A DNA stretch of 64,000 nt from Variovorax sp. OK212 (lineage in GTDB: Bacteria > Pseudomonadota > Gammaproteobacteria > Burkholderiales > Burkholderiaceae_C). The DNA lies in the NCBI RefSeq assembly GCF_900112425.1, contig NZ_FOLP01000003.1:496001-560000 (forward strand). The letters are read 5' to 3'. Shown here one piece after another: positions 35,451 to 44,607 of the stretch (positions are counted from its first letter, which is position 1; each line of letters opens with the position of its first letter). The position numbers and the translations under genes are program-made. The notes beneath the pieces are model-generated. The model was not told the DNA's origin. It did no database searches and was given only the letters and a program-made list of their open reading frames with translations.

Positions 35451-36461
35451 TCAGGTGCGCACGCCGAAGGCCTGCTGCCAGCGGTAGGCCTCGGCCGCGT
35501 TCACCGCGCCCTTCGGCGCCCTGCCCTGGAAGATCTCGGCCAGCTGCGACACGGTTTCCATTGCCTGGTGCTCCACGGCCGGCGGCGTGAGGCCGCCGAT
35601 GTGCGGCGTGGCGATCACGCGCGGGTGCGCCGCCACGCGCGGCGACGGCATCTGGTCGGGCGCGCGGCCCACGTCGAGCGCGCAGCCGGCGATGGTGCCG
35701 GCGTCAAGCGCGGCGAGCAGCGCGTCTTCGTCCACCAGGTTGCCGCGCGCGGCATTGACGAAGAAGGCGTGCCGCTGCATGGCGGCGAAGGCCCTGGCGT
35801 CCATGAGGTTCTCGGTGGCTTCGGTGGCGGCGGCCAGGCACACGACGAAGTCCGAGCGCGCCAGCAGCGCGTCGAAGCCCACCTGTTCCAGCCCGGCGCG
35901 CTCGATGCGCGCGAACGGGTCGTGCACCACGGTGCGCATGCCCAGCGCCAGCGCGACGTCGCACAGGTAGCGGCTGATCTGTCCGTAGCCGATCACGCCC
36001 AGCGTGCTGCCGCGCAGCTCGCGCCCCATGGCCGGCGCCACCGGCCGGCCCGCGTGGTAGCCCTCGGCCGAAGCGCTCACGTGCCGGCCCAGGTCGATCA
36101 TCACGCCCACGATCCACTCCGACACCGAGGCGATGAACCCGGCGCTGGCCTGCGTCACCAGCACGCCGTGGCGGCTGGCCGAGGCCACGTCGATGTTGCG
36201 GATGTCGATGGCGCAGCGCACGAAGGCCTTCAGCTTCGGCAGCGCGGCGAACAGGGCCTCGTCGCCCACCGTCTGGCGGTAGGAAATGAGTGCGTCGCAG
36301 TCTTTCGCCAACTCGGCGATCTCCGCCGATGAAAGATCCGTGTCCGTGGGGTTGAAACGCACCTGCGTCACCTGGGCAATGTCCCGCAACGCGGCGGTGG
36401 CGCGGTCGCCGAAATAGTGGACGAGCTTGCTCTGCGGGTGGCTGACGAAAACCGTGGTCAT
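35451..36461 (-). CDS. D-isomer-specific 2-hydroxyacid dehydrogenase family protein
   Basis: NAD(P)-dependent oxidoreductase of 336 residues. The Rossmann motif is GVIGYGQIS (about 155-163). Catalytic Arg239 lies in VNAARGNLVDE and His287 in TPHIGG. The usual catalytic Glu (as in DVFxxEP) is replaced here by DVGRAPDQMPSP, a variant block, so activity may differ from classical D-lactate or glycerate dehydrogenases. The gene lies in a run with a LacI regulator upstream and an amidohydrolase downstream, probably acting on the compound taken up by the TRAP system. Confidence 0.9.
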   Translation of the reverse strand: MTTVFVSHPQSKLVHYFGDRATAALRDIAQVTQVRFNPTDTDLSSAEIAELAKDCDALISYRQTVGDEALFAALPKLKAFVRCAIDIRNIDVASASRHGVLVTQASAGFIASVSEWIVGVMIDLGRHVSASAEGYHAGRPVAPAMGRELRGSTLGVIGYGQISRYLCDVALALGMRTVVHDPFARIERAGLEQVGFDALLARSDFVVCLAAATEATENLMDARAFAAMQRHAFFVNAARGNLVDEDALLAALDAGTIAGCALDVGRAPDQMPSPRVAAHPRVIATPHIGGLTPPAVEHQAMETVSQLAEIFQGRAPKGAVNAAEAYRWQQAFGVRT

Positions 36462-36506
36462 GAAGAGAAAGAAGAAGAGAAAAAGAGGCTCTTGCTCGAA
36501 TGAAGG

Positions 36507-37547
36507 CTAGCCGCGCGGCGGCGCGACCGAATCGCGCGCCACCAGCGTGGGCGCGAAGACGAATTCCTGCGTGGCCATCGACGGGTCGGCCAGGCGGCTC
36601 ATCACCCGCTCGACCATCACCTGCGCCATCTCGGGCACGGGCACGCGCACCGAAGTCATGGCCGGGTGCATGAGCGTGGAGAGAAACACGTTGTCGATGC
36701 CGATCACCGACACGTCCTGCGGCACCGACAGCCCCGCATCGCGAAAGCCCGCCATCAGGCCGAAGGCCAGCAGGTCGTTCACGCCGACCACGCCGGTCGG
36801 GCGCTTCCTGGCGCGCGCCAGCTCGCCGGCCTGCATGCGGCCGAGCTCGCTCATCATCGAGTCGCCGTACTCGTCGACCGGCAAGCCCTCGATGACCTGC
36901 GCGCTGTCTTCGAGGCCCGCCGTCTTCGCGGCCGCCAGAAAGCCGTTGATCTTCTCGCCGCGGCTCATGGTGCGGCCCGACGGCGTGACGAAGGCCAGCC
37001 GGCGGTGACCCTGCGCGATGAGGTGCTGCGTGGCGATGCGCGACGACTCGAAGCTGTCGACCGTCACGTGGTCGATCACCGAGGCCATGCCCGGCGTGGC
37101 GCGCCGGTCGTAGCTCACCACCACCAGCCCGCGCTCGGCCGCGGCCTCCACGTGCTGCTCGTCGACCAGCGACGAGATGATGATCACGCCGCGCACGCCG
37201 TGGGCCATCAGGTCCTCGAAGAAATGCGCCTCCTTGGCGGCGTCGCGGTAGGTGTTGCCGATCATGATGCGAAAGCCGTAGCGCTCCTGCGCCAGCGTCT
37301 CGACCTCGCGGGCGATGAAGCCGTACATCGGGTTGGCCATCGACGGCACCAGCAGCCCGATGAGCGGCGTATGGCCCGTCTTGAGCTGCCGCGCCGAGGT
37401 GTTGGGCCGGTACTTCAGCTCGCGGATGGCGGTTTCCACGCGCGCCAGCGTCTCCTTGGCCATGCGGTCGCTGCGACCGTTCAACACGTTCGACACGGTG
37501 CTGGTCGACACCCCCGCCCGCTGGGCGACATCGCTGATTCTGCTCAC
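36507..37547 (-). CDS. LacI-family transcriptional regulator
   Basis: Repressor of 346 residues. The N-terminal helix-turn-helix and hinge (ISDVAQRAGVSTSTVSNVLN, YRPNTSARQLKTG) are followed by a periplasmic-binding-protein-like effector domain (IGLLVPSMANPMYGF, VIGIDNVFLS). It lies between the TRAP permease and the dehydrogenase genes on the same strand. The palindrome TGTATCGATACA upstream of the TRAP binding-protein gene is its likely operator; the effector is probably the imported acid or a breakdown product. Confidence 0.95.
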   Translation of the reverse strand: MSRISDVAQRAGVSTSTVSNVLNGRSDRMAKETLARVETAIRELKYRPNTSARQLKTGHTPLIGLLVPSMANPMYGFIAREVETLAQERYGFRIMIGNTYRDAAKEAHFFEDLMAHGVRGVIIISSLVDEQHVEAAAERGLVVVSYDRRATPGMASVIDHVTVDSFESSRIATQHLIAQGHRRLAFVTPSGRTMSRGEKINGFLAAAKTAGLEDSAQVIEGLPVDEYGDSMMSELGRMQAGELARARKRPTGVVGVNDLLAFGLMAGFRDAGLSVPQDVSVIGIDNVFLSTLMHPAMTSVRVPVPEMAQVMVERVMSRLADPSMATQEFVFAPTLVARDSVAPPRG

Positions 37548-37589
37548 GGCTTCCTTCCTGTTGTCTCTTGTCCCGGCCTCATGCAGCCG

Positions 37590-39533
37590 CTACATCCCCA
37601 TGCGCGTCGGCAGCCACGTGGAAAACGCCGGCACCAATACCAGCACCACGAGGGTAACGAACAAAACGGCCAGGTATTTCATCATCGGCCTGGCCACGTC
37701 CTTCACCTGCGTGCCGGTGATGGCGCAGGTGGCGAACAGGCCCAGCCCGACCGGCGGCGCGAACAGCCCGAAGCCCATGGCGATGACCATCACCGTGCCG
37801 AAGTGCAGCGGGTTCACGCCCAGCTGCGAGGCGATGGGCGTGAGCAGCGGCCCGAAGATGATGAGCGCCGGCGCGCCTTCCAGGATGGCGCCGAACACGA
37901 TCATGATGAGCACCGACAGCATCACGAACATGGTGCTGCCGTACGAGTGCGCAAAGCCGACCATGAACTCCGACAGGTACTGCGGGATCTGCTGGATCGT
38001 GAGCGCGAACGACAGGCTCGACGCCGCCGCCACGATGAAGAGAATGCCGCCCGCCATCGACGCCGAGCGCACGAACAGCCGCGCCACCGACTTCACCGTG
38101 AGCTCGCGAAACGCCAGCCAGCCCACCACCAGCGCATAGACCACCGCGAAGGACGACACCTCGGTCGAAGTGGCCACGCCCGAGGTCACGCCCTTGCCGA
38201 TCATGGCCACCATCACCAGCGCCACCAGCGCGCCGCCCAGCAGGCGGAACATGGGCGTGCGCACGTCGAAGGCCTCGTCGGGGTCGATGCGCGTGCCCAC
38301 GTAGATCGTCACCGCCGCCAGCGACACCGCGAGCACCACCGCCGGAACCAGCCCCGCCATGAACAGCCCGGCAATCGAGATGTTGGCCACGAAGCCCATG
38401 ATGATCATGTTGATGCACGGCGGAATGGTCTCGGCCATGACCGCGGTGCAGGCCAGCAGGCCGGCCGTTTCGTTCGGGTCCTGCCGGGTCTTGCGCACCG
38501 CCGGCATGATGATGCCGCCCACCGCCGCGATGTCCGCCAGCTTGGAGCCCGACACGCCCGAGAAGAACGCCGTGGCCGTGATGGTGATGAGCCCCAGCCC
38601 GCCGCGCAGCCGCCCGAACATGCGCAGCAGCAGCTCGATGAGGCGCGACGACATGCCGTTGGCCTCCATCAGCAACCCGGCCAGCACGAAGAACGGAATG
38701 GCCAGCAGCACGTAGTGGTCGGTGCCGGCCATCACCTGCTGCGAATACACCAGCATGGGCAGCGACGGGTCGGCCATGAAGAACACCAGCGACGACAGCG
38801 CGAGCACGAAGGCAATGGGCATGCCCAGCGCCATGCCGCCCAGAAAGCCCGCGGTGAGCAGCGCCCACGGCGGGATGGCGTGCTCGCTCACGAGCATGTT
38901 CCAGCCCGCCACCGCGGCCGCCAGCGCCAGCACCGCGCCCAGCGTGGCCCACACCCTGCGCCGCGGCCCGTTCACCGCGTTGGCCAGGCCGAACAGCGTC
39001 ATGAACAGGCTGCCGATGGCCACCGGGTATACGTAGATCCACTGCGGCAGGCCGATGGAGGTGGTCATGTTGTACGAGTCGGCCAGCAGCTCGCACGACG
39101 AGGCGAAGAGGCTGGCCGACACGCCCACGACGATCCAGCTGCCGAGCTGGATCAGCGCCGGCTGCCAGCTCGCCGGCAGCATGCCGCGGAACAGGTCCAC
39201 GCCCACGTGCTGGCTGCGCGCGAGCACCGTGGCCGCGCCGAAGAACACCTGGATCACCATCAACGCGCGCGCCACCTCCTCGGCCCAGTCGAAGGGGTCG
39301 TGCAGGAAGTAGCGGAACACCACCGAGATGAACACCACCACCACGTCGATGGCCAGCACCGCGCCGGCCGCGTACTCGGTCATGCGCATGAGCCAGGCGA
39401 GCCAGCGGCCCGCGGCGTGGCTGGCGTCGAAGCCCACGGTCTGCAGGGCACCGTGCCCTGTGGGTCCTGTGGGCTCTGTGTTCGCCGGTTGCGTGGCTTG
39501 CGTGGCTTGCATCGGCAATGAAATGCTCGACAT
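37590..39533 (-). CDS. TRAP transporter fused permease (DctQ-DctM)
   Basis: Inner-membrane protein of 647 residues that joins the small and large TRAP subunits. The DctQ part (about 40-190, with FRYFLHDPFDWAEEVARALM) has four helices. A linker helix leads to the DctM part (about 215-645, with FFSGVSGSKLADIAAVGGI and GFGLFAPPVGLGLFATC). Sodium-coupled uptake of organic acids is the family role. The N-terminal 30 residues are a low-complexity stretch (QATQATQ, TEPTGPTG) encoded by 9-bp DNA repeats. It starts 6 bases after the binding-protein stop. Confidence 0.95.
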   Translation of the reverse strand: MSSISLPMQATQATQPANTEPTGPTGHGALQTVGFDASHAAGRWLAWLMRMTEYAAGAVLAIDVVVVFISVVFRYFLHDPFDWAEEVARALMVIQVFFGAATVLARSQHVGVDLFRGMLPASWQPALIQLGSWIVVGVSASLFASSCELLADSYNMTTSIGLPQWIYVYPVAIGSLFMTLFGLANAVNGPRRRVWATLGAVLALAAAVAGWNMLVSEHAIPPWALLTAGFLGGMALGMPIAFVLALSSLVFFMADPSLPMLVYSQQVMAGTDHYVLLAIPFFVLAGLLMEANGMSSRLIELLLRMFGRLRGGLGLITITATAFFSGVSGSKLADIAAVGGIIMPAVRKTRQDPNETAGLLACTAVMAETIPPCINMIIMGFVANISIAGLFMAGLVPAVVLAVSLAAVTIYVGTRIDPDEAFDVRTPMFRLLGGALVALVMVAMIGKGVTSGVATSTEVSSFAVVYALVVGWLAFRELTVKSVARLFVRSASMAGGILFIVAAASSLSFALTIQQIPQYLSEFMVGFAHSYGSTMFVMLSVLIMIVFGAILEGAPALIIFGPLLTPIASQLGVNPLHFGTVMVIAMGFGLFAPPVGLGLFATCAITGTQVKDVARPMMKYLAVLFVTLVVLVLVPAFSTWLPTRMGM

Positions 39534-39539
39534 GGCCGC

Positions 39540-40610
39540 TCAGGCCCGCGCGGCGTTGATGGCGCCGAACAGCGGCCCGGTCTCGGGGTACTGCCTGGCA
39601 AAGCCGGCCCAGAGCTTGGTTTCCATTTCCTTGCGCACCTGGTCGCGCTCGTTCCTGGCCATGGGCGTGAAGCTGATGCCGAGCTTCTTGAGCTCTTCCA
39701 CCACCTGCTGCGTGCGCTCGTTGCCGATCTGGCGCTGCTGCAGCGTGGCGTCGGCCGCGGCCTTCAGGAAGGCCGGGCGCAGCGCGGCGGGCACGCGGTC
39801 CATGGCGCGCTTGCCGGCCACGCAGACCATGGGGCTGAACAGGTGCTCGGTCATCCAGCAGTGCTTGACCACCTCGTTGAGCTTGTTGGCCAGCACCGTG
39901 CCCGCGTCGTGCTCGAAGCCGTCGACCACGCCGGTCTGCGCCGCCATGTAGAGCTCGCCGAACGAGATGGGCGTGGGGATCGCGCCCATGATCTTGAAGG
40001 TCTCGATGAAGGCCGGCGTGGGCAGCACGCGCAGCTTCACGTTCTTCACGTCGGCCAGGCCCTTCACCGGCTGCTTGGTGTAGACGTTGCGCGCGCCGTA
40101 GTGCGCGCCCCAGGTGATGATCTGGCAGCCGGTGCTCTTCACCAGCATGTCGTTGAGCCTGGGGCCCACGCCCGCCTCCACCGCGCGCGACACGTGCTCG
40201 TAGCTGTCGAACAGGTAGCCCAGGTCGAGCATGCCGAGTTGCGGCGTCACCGTGGCCCAGATCGACGAGCCCGTGAGCATCATGTCGATCGAGCCCACCT
40301 TCACCTGCTGCACCACGTCGCTTTCCTTGCCGAGCTGGTTGTTCGGAAAGTAGTCGATGCGGATCTGCTCGCCCACCGCCTTCTTCAGGTTGGCCTGCAT
40401 CAGCTGCGCCCACGCGAAGTGCGAGGAGTTGAGGTCGGCCACGTGGGACGACGACAGCCGCAGCGCCACGGTTTTCTCCTGCGCGAAACCGTACGGCGAA
40501 AAGCCCGCCGTGGCCGCGGCGAGCGACAGGGCGGACGATGCCTGGACGAAGCGGCGGCGTGAGAACGGGGTCGAAGGCGAAGCGGAAAGTGAAGTCGATG
40601 GCGAGGTCAT
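39540..40610 (-). CDS. TRAP transporter substrate-binding protein (DctP family)
   Basis: Periplasmic binding protein of 356 residues. A twin-arginine-type signal (FSRRRFVQASSALSLAAATAG) is followed by VALRLSSSHVADLNSSHFAW, the NNQLGKESDVVQQVKVG segment, and VKLRVLPTPAFIETFKIMGA with the arginine that usually binds the ligand carboxylate. It is the first gene of the LacI-controlled locus, and the operator palindrome lies 82-93 bases upstream. The ligand should be an organic acid that is finally processed by the dehydrogenase and amidohydrolase. Confidence 0.94.
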   Translation of the reverse strand: MTSPSTSLSASPSTPFSRRRFVQASSALSLAAATAGFSPYGFAQEKTVALRLSSSHVADLNSSHFAWAQLMQANLKKAVGEQIRIDYFPNNQLGKESDVVQQVKVGSIDMMLTGSSIWATVTPQLGMLDLGYLFDSYEHVSRAVEAGVGPRLNDMLVKSTGCQIITWGAHYGARNVYTKQPVKGLADVKNVKLRVLPTPAFIETFKIMGAIPTPISFGELYMAAQTGVVDGFEHDAGTVLANKLNEVVKHCWMTEHLFSPMVCVAGKRAMDRVPAALRPAFLKAAADATLQQRQIGNERTQQVVEELKKLGISFTPMARNERDQVRKEMETKLWAGFARQYPETGPLFGAINAARA

Positions 40611-40691
40611 TTCTTGTCTCCTGAGGATGGTCGGGTCGAGCGCCCGTCATGGCTGAGATGCTGGCTGAGCTGACTTGGTGGAACGATTTAC

Positions 40692-40703
40692 TGTATCGAT
40701 ACA
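40692..40703. promoter_or_regulatory. LacI-family operator palindrome
   Basis: TGTATCGATACA is a perfect 12-base palindrome with the central CG typical of LacI/GalR operators. It lies in the 193-base space between the divergent TRAP binding-protein and HD-hydrolase genes, on the AT-rich side. Confidence 0.7.
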
Positions 40704-40803
40704 CAAGAACACCGGCAATGCGCTTCCGATAGGTGTTTTCCTTCGTAAACGAGGTAAAGCCCGTGGCGTGCAAAGGCAGAATGGAAAAACCACAGGACGA
40801 CGC

Positions 40804-41319
40804 ATGACCCATCCCACACCCGAAGACGCGCGCAGCTACGCCATCGCGATGCACGGCGAGCAGAAGTACGGCGCGCACCCCTACGTGCACCACCTCGACG
40901 CGGTCGTCGCCCTCCTCCAGCCCTACGGCCGGACGGCGCAGGTCATCGGCTACCTGCACGACGTGGTGGAAGACACCGACGCCACGGTCTCGCAGGTGCA
41001 GGAGCGCTTCGGCGACCTCGTCGCACGCTGCGTGGCGCTGCTGACCGACGCGCCCGGCGCCAACCGCAAGGAGCGCAAGGCCAAGACCTATGCGGCGCTG
41101 GCCCAGGTCACGGGCGACGAGGAACTGGCGCTGGTGGTGAAGGCGGCCGACCGTCTCGCCAACGTGCGCGCCTGCGTGGCCGACGGCCACCGCACGCTGT
41201 GGGAGACGTACCGCGGCGAGCACCCGACCTTTCGCGCCGCCGCGTACCGCCCGGGGCAATGCGATCCGCTGTGGGCGGAACTCGACACCCTGCTCTCTGC
41301 CTCGCACGCGCCGGCATAG
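40804..41319 (+). CDS. HD-domain phosphohydrolase (RelA/SpoT-hydrolase-like)
   Basis: Soluble metal-dependent hydrolase of 171 residues. HPYVHHLDAVV, YLHDVVEDTDAT and VVKAADRLANVRAC supply the His, His-Asp, Glu-Asp and Asp positions of the HD fold in the order found in (p)ppGpp hydrolase domains and small alarmone hydrolases. It has no synthetase domain. Alarmone hydrolysis is plausible, but many such proteins act on other nucleotides. It is divergent from the TRAP locus and convergent with a monooxygenase pseudogene, so it is monocistronic. Confidence 0.87.
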   Translation: MTHPTPEDARSYAIAMHGEQKYGAHPYVHHLDAVVALLQPYGRTAQVIGYLHDVVEDTDATVSQVQERFGDLVARCVALLTDAPGANRKERKAKTYAALAQVTGDEELALVVKAADRLANVRACVADGHRTLWETYRGEHPTFRAAAYRPGQCDPLWAELDTLLSASHAPA

Positions 41320-41334
41320 GCCGCGCGCGCCGGG

Positions 41335-42821
41335 TCAGGCGGTGTGCGTGTTCAACGGGTTGCGCGAGAACTTCATCACCCCGTCGTCCACCGGCCCGAA
41401 GCGCAGGCTCAACAGGTCGCGCGCGTAGTTCTGGTGCGCCCGCCACGGCGAGCGCGCGCCCTGCTTCGGAAACCGGGCCATCGCGCGCAGCACGTAGCCC
41501 GAAGTGAAGTCGAGCCACGGCTGCGGCTTCAGCGCGGGGTCGGTGTTGCGCGGCGTGCATTGGGTCCAACCGTGCTTTTCCATGTGGTTCAGCAGCCGGC
41601 AGACGTAAGCCGCGGTCAGGTCGCTCTTCAGCGTCCATGAGGCGTTCGTGTAGCCGAACGACGAGGCCAGGTTGGGCACGTCGCTGAACATCATTCCCTT
41701 GTAGTTGAAGATGCCCGCCGGGTCCACGCGGATGCCGTCCACGTCGAGCTGCACGCCGCCCAGCACCTGCAGTTCGAGCCCGGTGGCCGTCACCACCAGG
41801 TCGGCCTCCAGCTCGCGGCCCGACTTCAGCCGGATGCCGCGCGGCGTGAAGGTGTCGACGTGGTCCGTCACCATCGACGCGGTGCCTGCCTTGAGCGCGG
41901 CGACAGGTCGCCGTCGGGCACCACGCAGACGCGCTGGTCCCAGGGTTTGTAGCGCGGCGTGAAATGCGTGGCCACGTCGTAGCCCGGCCCCAGCGCCTGG
42001 CGCACCCCGCCCAGGATGAGCCGCTTCACGCGCTCGGGCCGGCTGCGCGCGAGCTTGAAGAAGAACATGCTCAGCAGCACGTTCTTCCAGCGCGTGAGGC
42101 CGTAGGCGAGCTTCGCGGGCAGCAGGCGGCGCAGCCGGTTGGCGATCGGGTCTTCGGCCGGACGCGCCACCACGTACGTGGGCGAGCGCTGCAGCAGCGT
42201 GACGTGCGCGGCCGTCTTCGCCAGCGCCGGCACCAGCGTCACGGCGGTGGCGCCGCTGCCGATGACCACCACGCGCTGGCCGCTCACGTCGAGCCCTTCG
42301 GGCCAGTGCTGCGGATGCACGATGCGACCAGTGTAGGCGGCGGTGCCCGCGAACTCCGGCGTGTAGCCCGCGTCGTAGCGGTAGTAGCCGCTGCACAGGA
42401 AGAGGAAGTTGCAGCGCAGCCGCACCGGCTGCCGGTCGCGGCCGTGCTCGGCGTCCACGGTCCAGCAGGCCTCGGGCGTCGACCACGAGGCGCGCAGCAC
42501 GCGGTGGTTGAAGCGGATCTTCGCGTCGACGCCGTGCTGCGCGGCCGTCTCGCGCAGATAGCCGAGGATGGTGTGCCCGTCGGCGATCGACTTCGGCTGC
42601 GTCCACGGGCGAAACGCGTAGCCCAGCGTGTACATGTCGGAATCGGAGCGCACGCCCGGGTAGCGGAACAGGTCCCAGGTGCCGCCGCTGCGCTCGCGCC
42701 CCTCGAAAATGAGGTAGCTGCAGCCCGGACAGCTGGCCTGCAGGTGGCAGGCGGCGCCGATGCCGGAGAGACCGGCGCCGACGATCAGCACATCGACGTG
42801 TTGTTCTTCCTGCATCGACAT
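41335..42821 (-). pseudogene. Flavin-containing (Baeyer-Villiger-type) monooxygenase, single-base frameshift
   Basis: FAD/NADPH-dependent monooxygenase. The N-terminal two-thirds has the FAD site VGAGLSGIGAACHL, the GGTWDLFRYPGVRSDSD block and the NADPH site VIGSGATAV. After CVVPDGDL the frame is lost and ends in SPRSRQAPRRW at 41868, while the expected continuation (AALKAGTASMVTDHVDTF, VTATGLELQ) is in the next frame and runs to 41335. Both parts align with one protein of about 495 residues, so one base is missing near 41900-41906. It is either a recent pseudogene or a sequencing error. It starts 9 bases after the DHA2 exporter stop, with AAGGAGA as ribosome site. Confidence 0.88.
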
Positions 42822-42830
42822 GTCGTCTCC

Positions 42831-44450
42831 TTATGTCTTGCCCGGGCCTCCCGCCTTCGTCGGCTCCCTGGCGGCGGGAGCGCCGCGAATCATCCACCAT
42901 GCGCTGGCCGCGCTCAATGCCGCCAGAGCGGCGCCCAGCAGCATCACCCACCGGAAGCCCGCCACGAACGACTCCGCCACCGCGCGCTTGAGCGCCGTGG
43001 CGGTGGCGGCGTCCACCCCCGGCGGCACCGCCGCGCCGGCCAGCTTGCTGCGCTCGCCCTCCAGGAACGCCGTCACCTGCGCCGACGCGCCCATGCCGCG
43101 CAGGTGCTCCGCCAGCGCCGTGTCGAAGGCCCAGGCCATGATCGCGCCGAACACCGCGATCGCCAAGACCGCCGCCGCGCGCGACACCGCGTTGTTCACG
43201 CCCGAGGCCACGCCGGCCTGCTCGGGCCCCACCGCGTTCATGACCGTGGTGGTGAGCGGCGCGATGGTCACCGCCATGCCCAGGCCCAGCACCACCACCG
43301 CGGGCAGGAAGCCGCTCCAGTAGCTGGCCCCCACGCCCGGCACCGCGAACAGCGCGAAGCCCGCGGCCGCGATCGACGGCCCCACCACCAGCGGCAGGCG
43401 CGGCCCGAAGCGGTCGACCAGCTGCCCGGCCCAGCGCGAGAGCGCGAACAGGATCAGCACGAACGGCAGCAGCGCCGCGCCCGCGACCGTGGCCGAGTAG
43501 CCCTGCACCTGGATCAGGTTGAGCGGAAAAAAGTACAGCCCGCCGCCCAGCGCCGCGTACAGCAGCAGCGTCAGCAGGTTGGCGCCGCTGAAGTTGCCGA
43601 TGCGCAGCAGCGCGAGCGGCAGCATCGGCGCGCGCACCCGGCGCTCGGCCGCCACGAAGCCCAGGCTGCCGGCCACGCCGATGACCAGCGCCACGATCAC
43701 CGCGGGCGAAGCCCAGCCCTGCGTCGGCGCCTCGATGAAGGCATAGACGATGCCGCCCAGCCCGGCCGTCGCCAGCAGCGCGCCCCACAGGTCGAGCCCG
43801 CCGCGGGCCGAGGCGCCGCGGCTTTCGGGCACATGGCGCCAGACGATCCACAGCACCAGCAGCGCCATCGGGATGTTGATGAGGAAGGCCCAGGTCCAGG
43901 AGAAGTGATCGACCAAGAAGCCGCCAAGCACCGGCCCGACCGCCGCGGTGATGCCGCTGAAGCCCGACCACGTGCCGATGGCCTTGCCGCGTTCCTTCTC
44001 GGGGAAGGAGGCGCTGATGAGCGCCAGGCTGCCCGGCACCAGCAGCGCGCCGCCGACGCCCTGCACCGCCCGCGCCGCAATCAGCTGGTGCACCGTGCCC
44101 GCGAGCGCGCAGCCCACGGAAGACAGCGCGAAGACGCCCACGCCGATCGCGAAGATGCGCCGCCGCCCGAAATGGTCGCCCAGCGCGCCGCCCACGAGCA
44201 GCAGCGCGGCCAGCAGCAAGGCGTACGACTCGACCACCCACTGGGCCTGGAAGGCGGTGGCCTTCAGGTCGGCCTGGATGGCGGGCAGCGCCACGTTGAC
44301 CACCGTGCCGTCGATGAAGGCCATGCTCGAGCCCACGATGGCCGCGGCCAGCACCCAGGGCTTGGAGGCCTCGGGGCAAATGCCCTCTTCGGGCCTGGCA
44401 CCGTGCAGGATCAGCGTGTCATCGCAGGGCGCCTTGCCGATCTGTGCCAT
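42831..44450 (-). CDS. DHA2-family MFS drug exporter (EmrB/QacA type)
   Basis: Inner-membrane antiporter of 539 residues with 14 predicted helices. AFIDGTVVNVALPAIQADL is the family motif in helix 1 and GDHFGRRRIF is the loop 2-3 motif. The C-terminal extension carries Ala-rich helices to the last membrane segment. The ATG at 44450 has AAGGAGACC upstream; a longer frame to 44537 runs into a repeat element and is less likely. It is followed 9 bases later by the frameshifted monooxygenase. The substrate is unknown. Confidence 0.93.
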   Translation of the reverse strand: MAQIGKAPCDDTLILHGARPEEGICPEASKPWVLAAAIVGSSMAFIDGTVVNVALPAIQADLKATAFQAQWVVESYALLLAALLLVGGALGDHFGRRRIFAIGVGVFALSSVGCALAGTVHQLIAARAVQGVGGALLVPGSLALISASFPEKERGKAIGTWSGFSGITAAVGPVLGGFLVDHFSWTWAFLINIPMALLVLWIVWRHVPESRGASARGGLDLWGALLATAGLGGIVYAFIEAPTQGWASPAVIVALVIGVAGSLGFVAAERRVRAPMLPLALLRIGNFSGANLLTLLLYAALGGGLYFFPLNLIQVQGYSATVAGAALLPFVLILFALSRWAGQLVDRFGPRLPLVVGPSIAAAGFALFAVPGVGASYWSGFLPAVVVLGLGMAVTIAPLTTTVMNAVGPEQAGVASGVNNAVSRAAAVLAIAVFGAIMAWAFDTALAEHLRGMGASAQVTAFLEGERSKLAGAAVPPGVDAATATALKRAVAESFVAGFRWVMLLGAALAALSAASAWWMIRGAPAAREPTKAGGPGKT

Positions 44451-44491
44451 GAAAGGTCTCCTTGGTCTCCCCGCTACGGATTCCGGTGCTG

Positions 44492-44603
44492 CTCCTTCCC
44501 CTTCTGGGGGAAGGTTGGCACGGGGGCTGCCCCGCACGATACGCCTTGCCTGTGCCAGCGCCGTCGTGCCCCCATCCCTGCCCTCCCCCAGCGGGGAAGG
44601 GAG
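44492..44603. repeat. Paired inverted repeat (REPIN-like) upstream of the DHA2 exporter
   Basis: CTCCTTCCCCTTCTGGGGGA begins a block at 44492-44527 whose reverse complement, in divergent form, is found at 44565-44603 (ending GCGGGGAAGGGAG). Each half can also fold on itself (CCCCTTCTGGGG, CCCCCAGCGGGG). GGGGGAAGG-type intergenic palindromes are common dispersed elements in GC-rich proteobacteria. Confidence 0.65.
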
Positions 44604-44607
44604 AAAG

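Noticed and set aside
37579..41307. Open frame of more than 1200 codons across the TRAP locus
   Set aside because: It crosses three genuine genes in another frame, with low-complexity Arg/Gly/Ala/His composition and no domains.
44451..44537. Longer N-terminus for the DHA2 exporter
   Set aside because: The upstream part reads through a REPIN-like repeat, while the ATG at 44450 has a good AAGGAG site.
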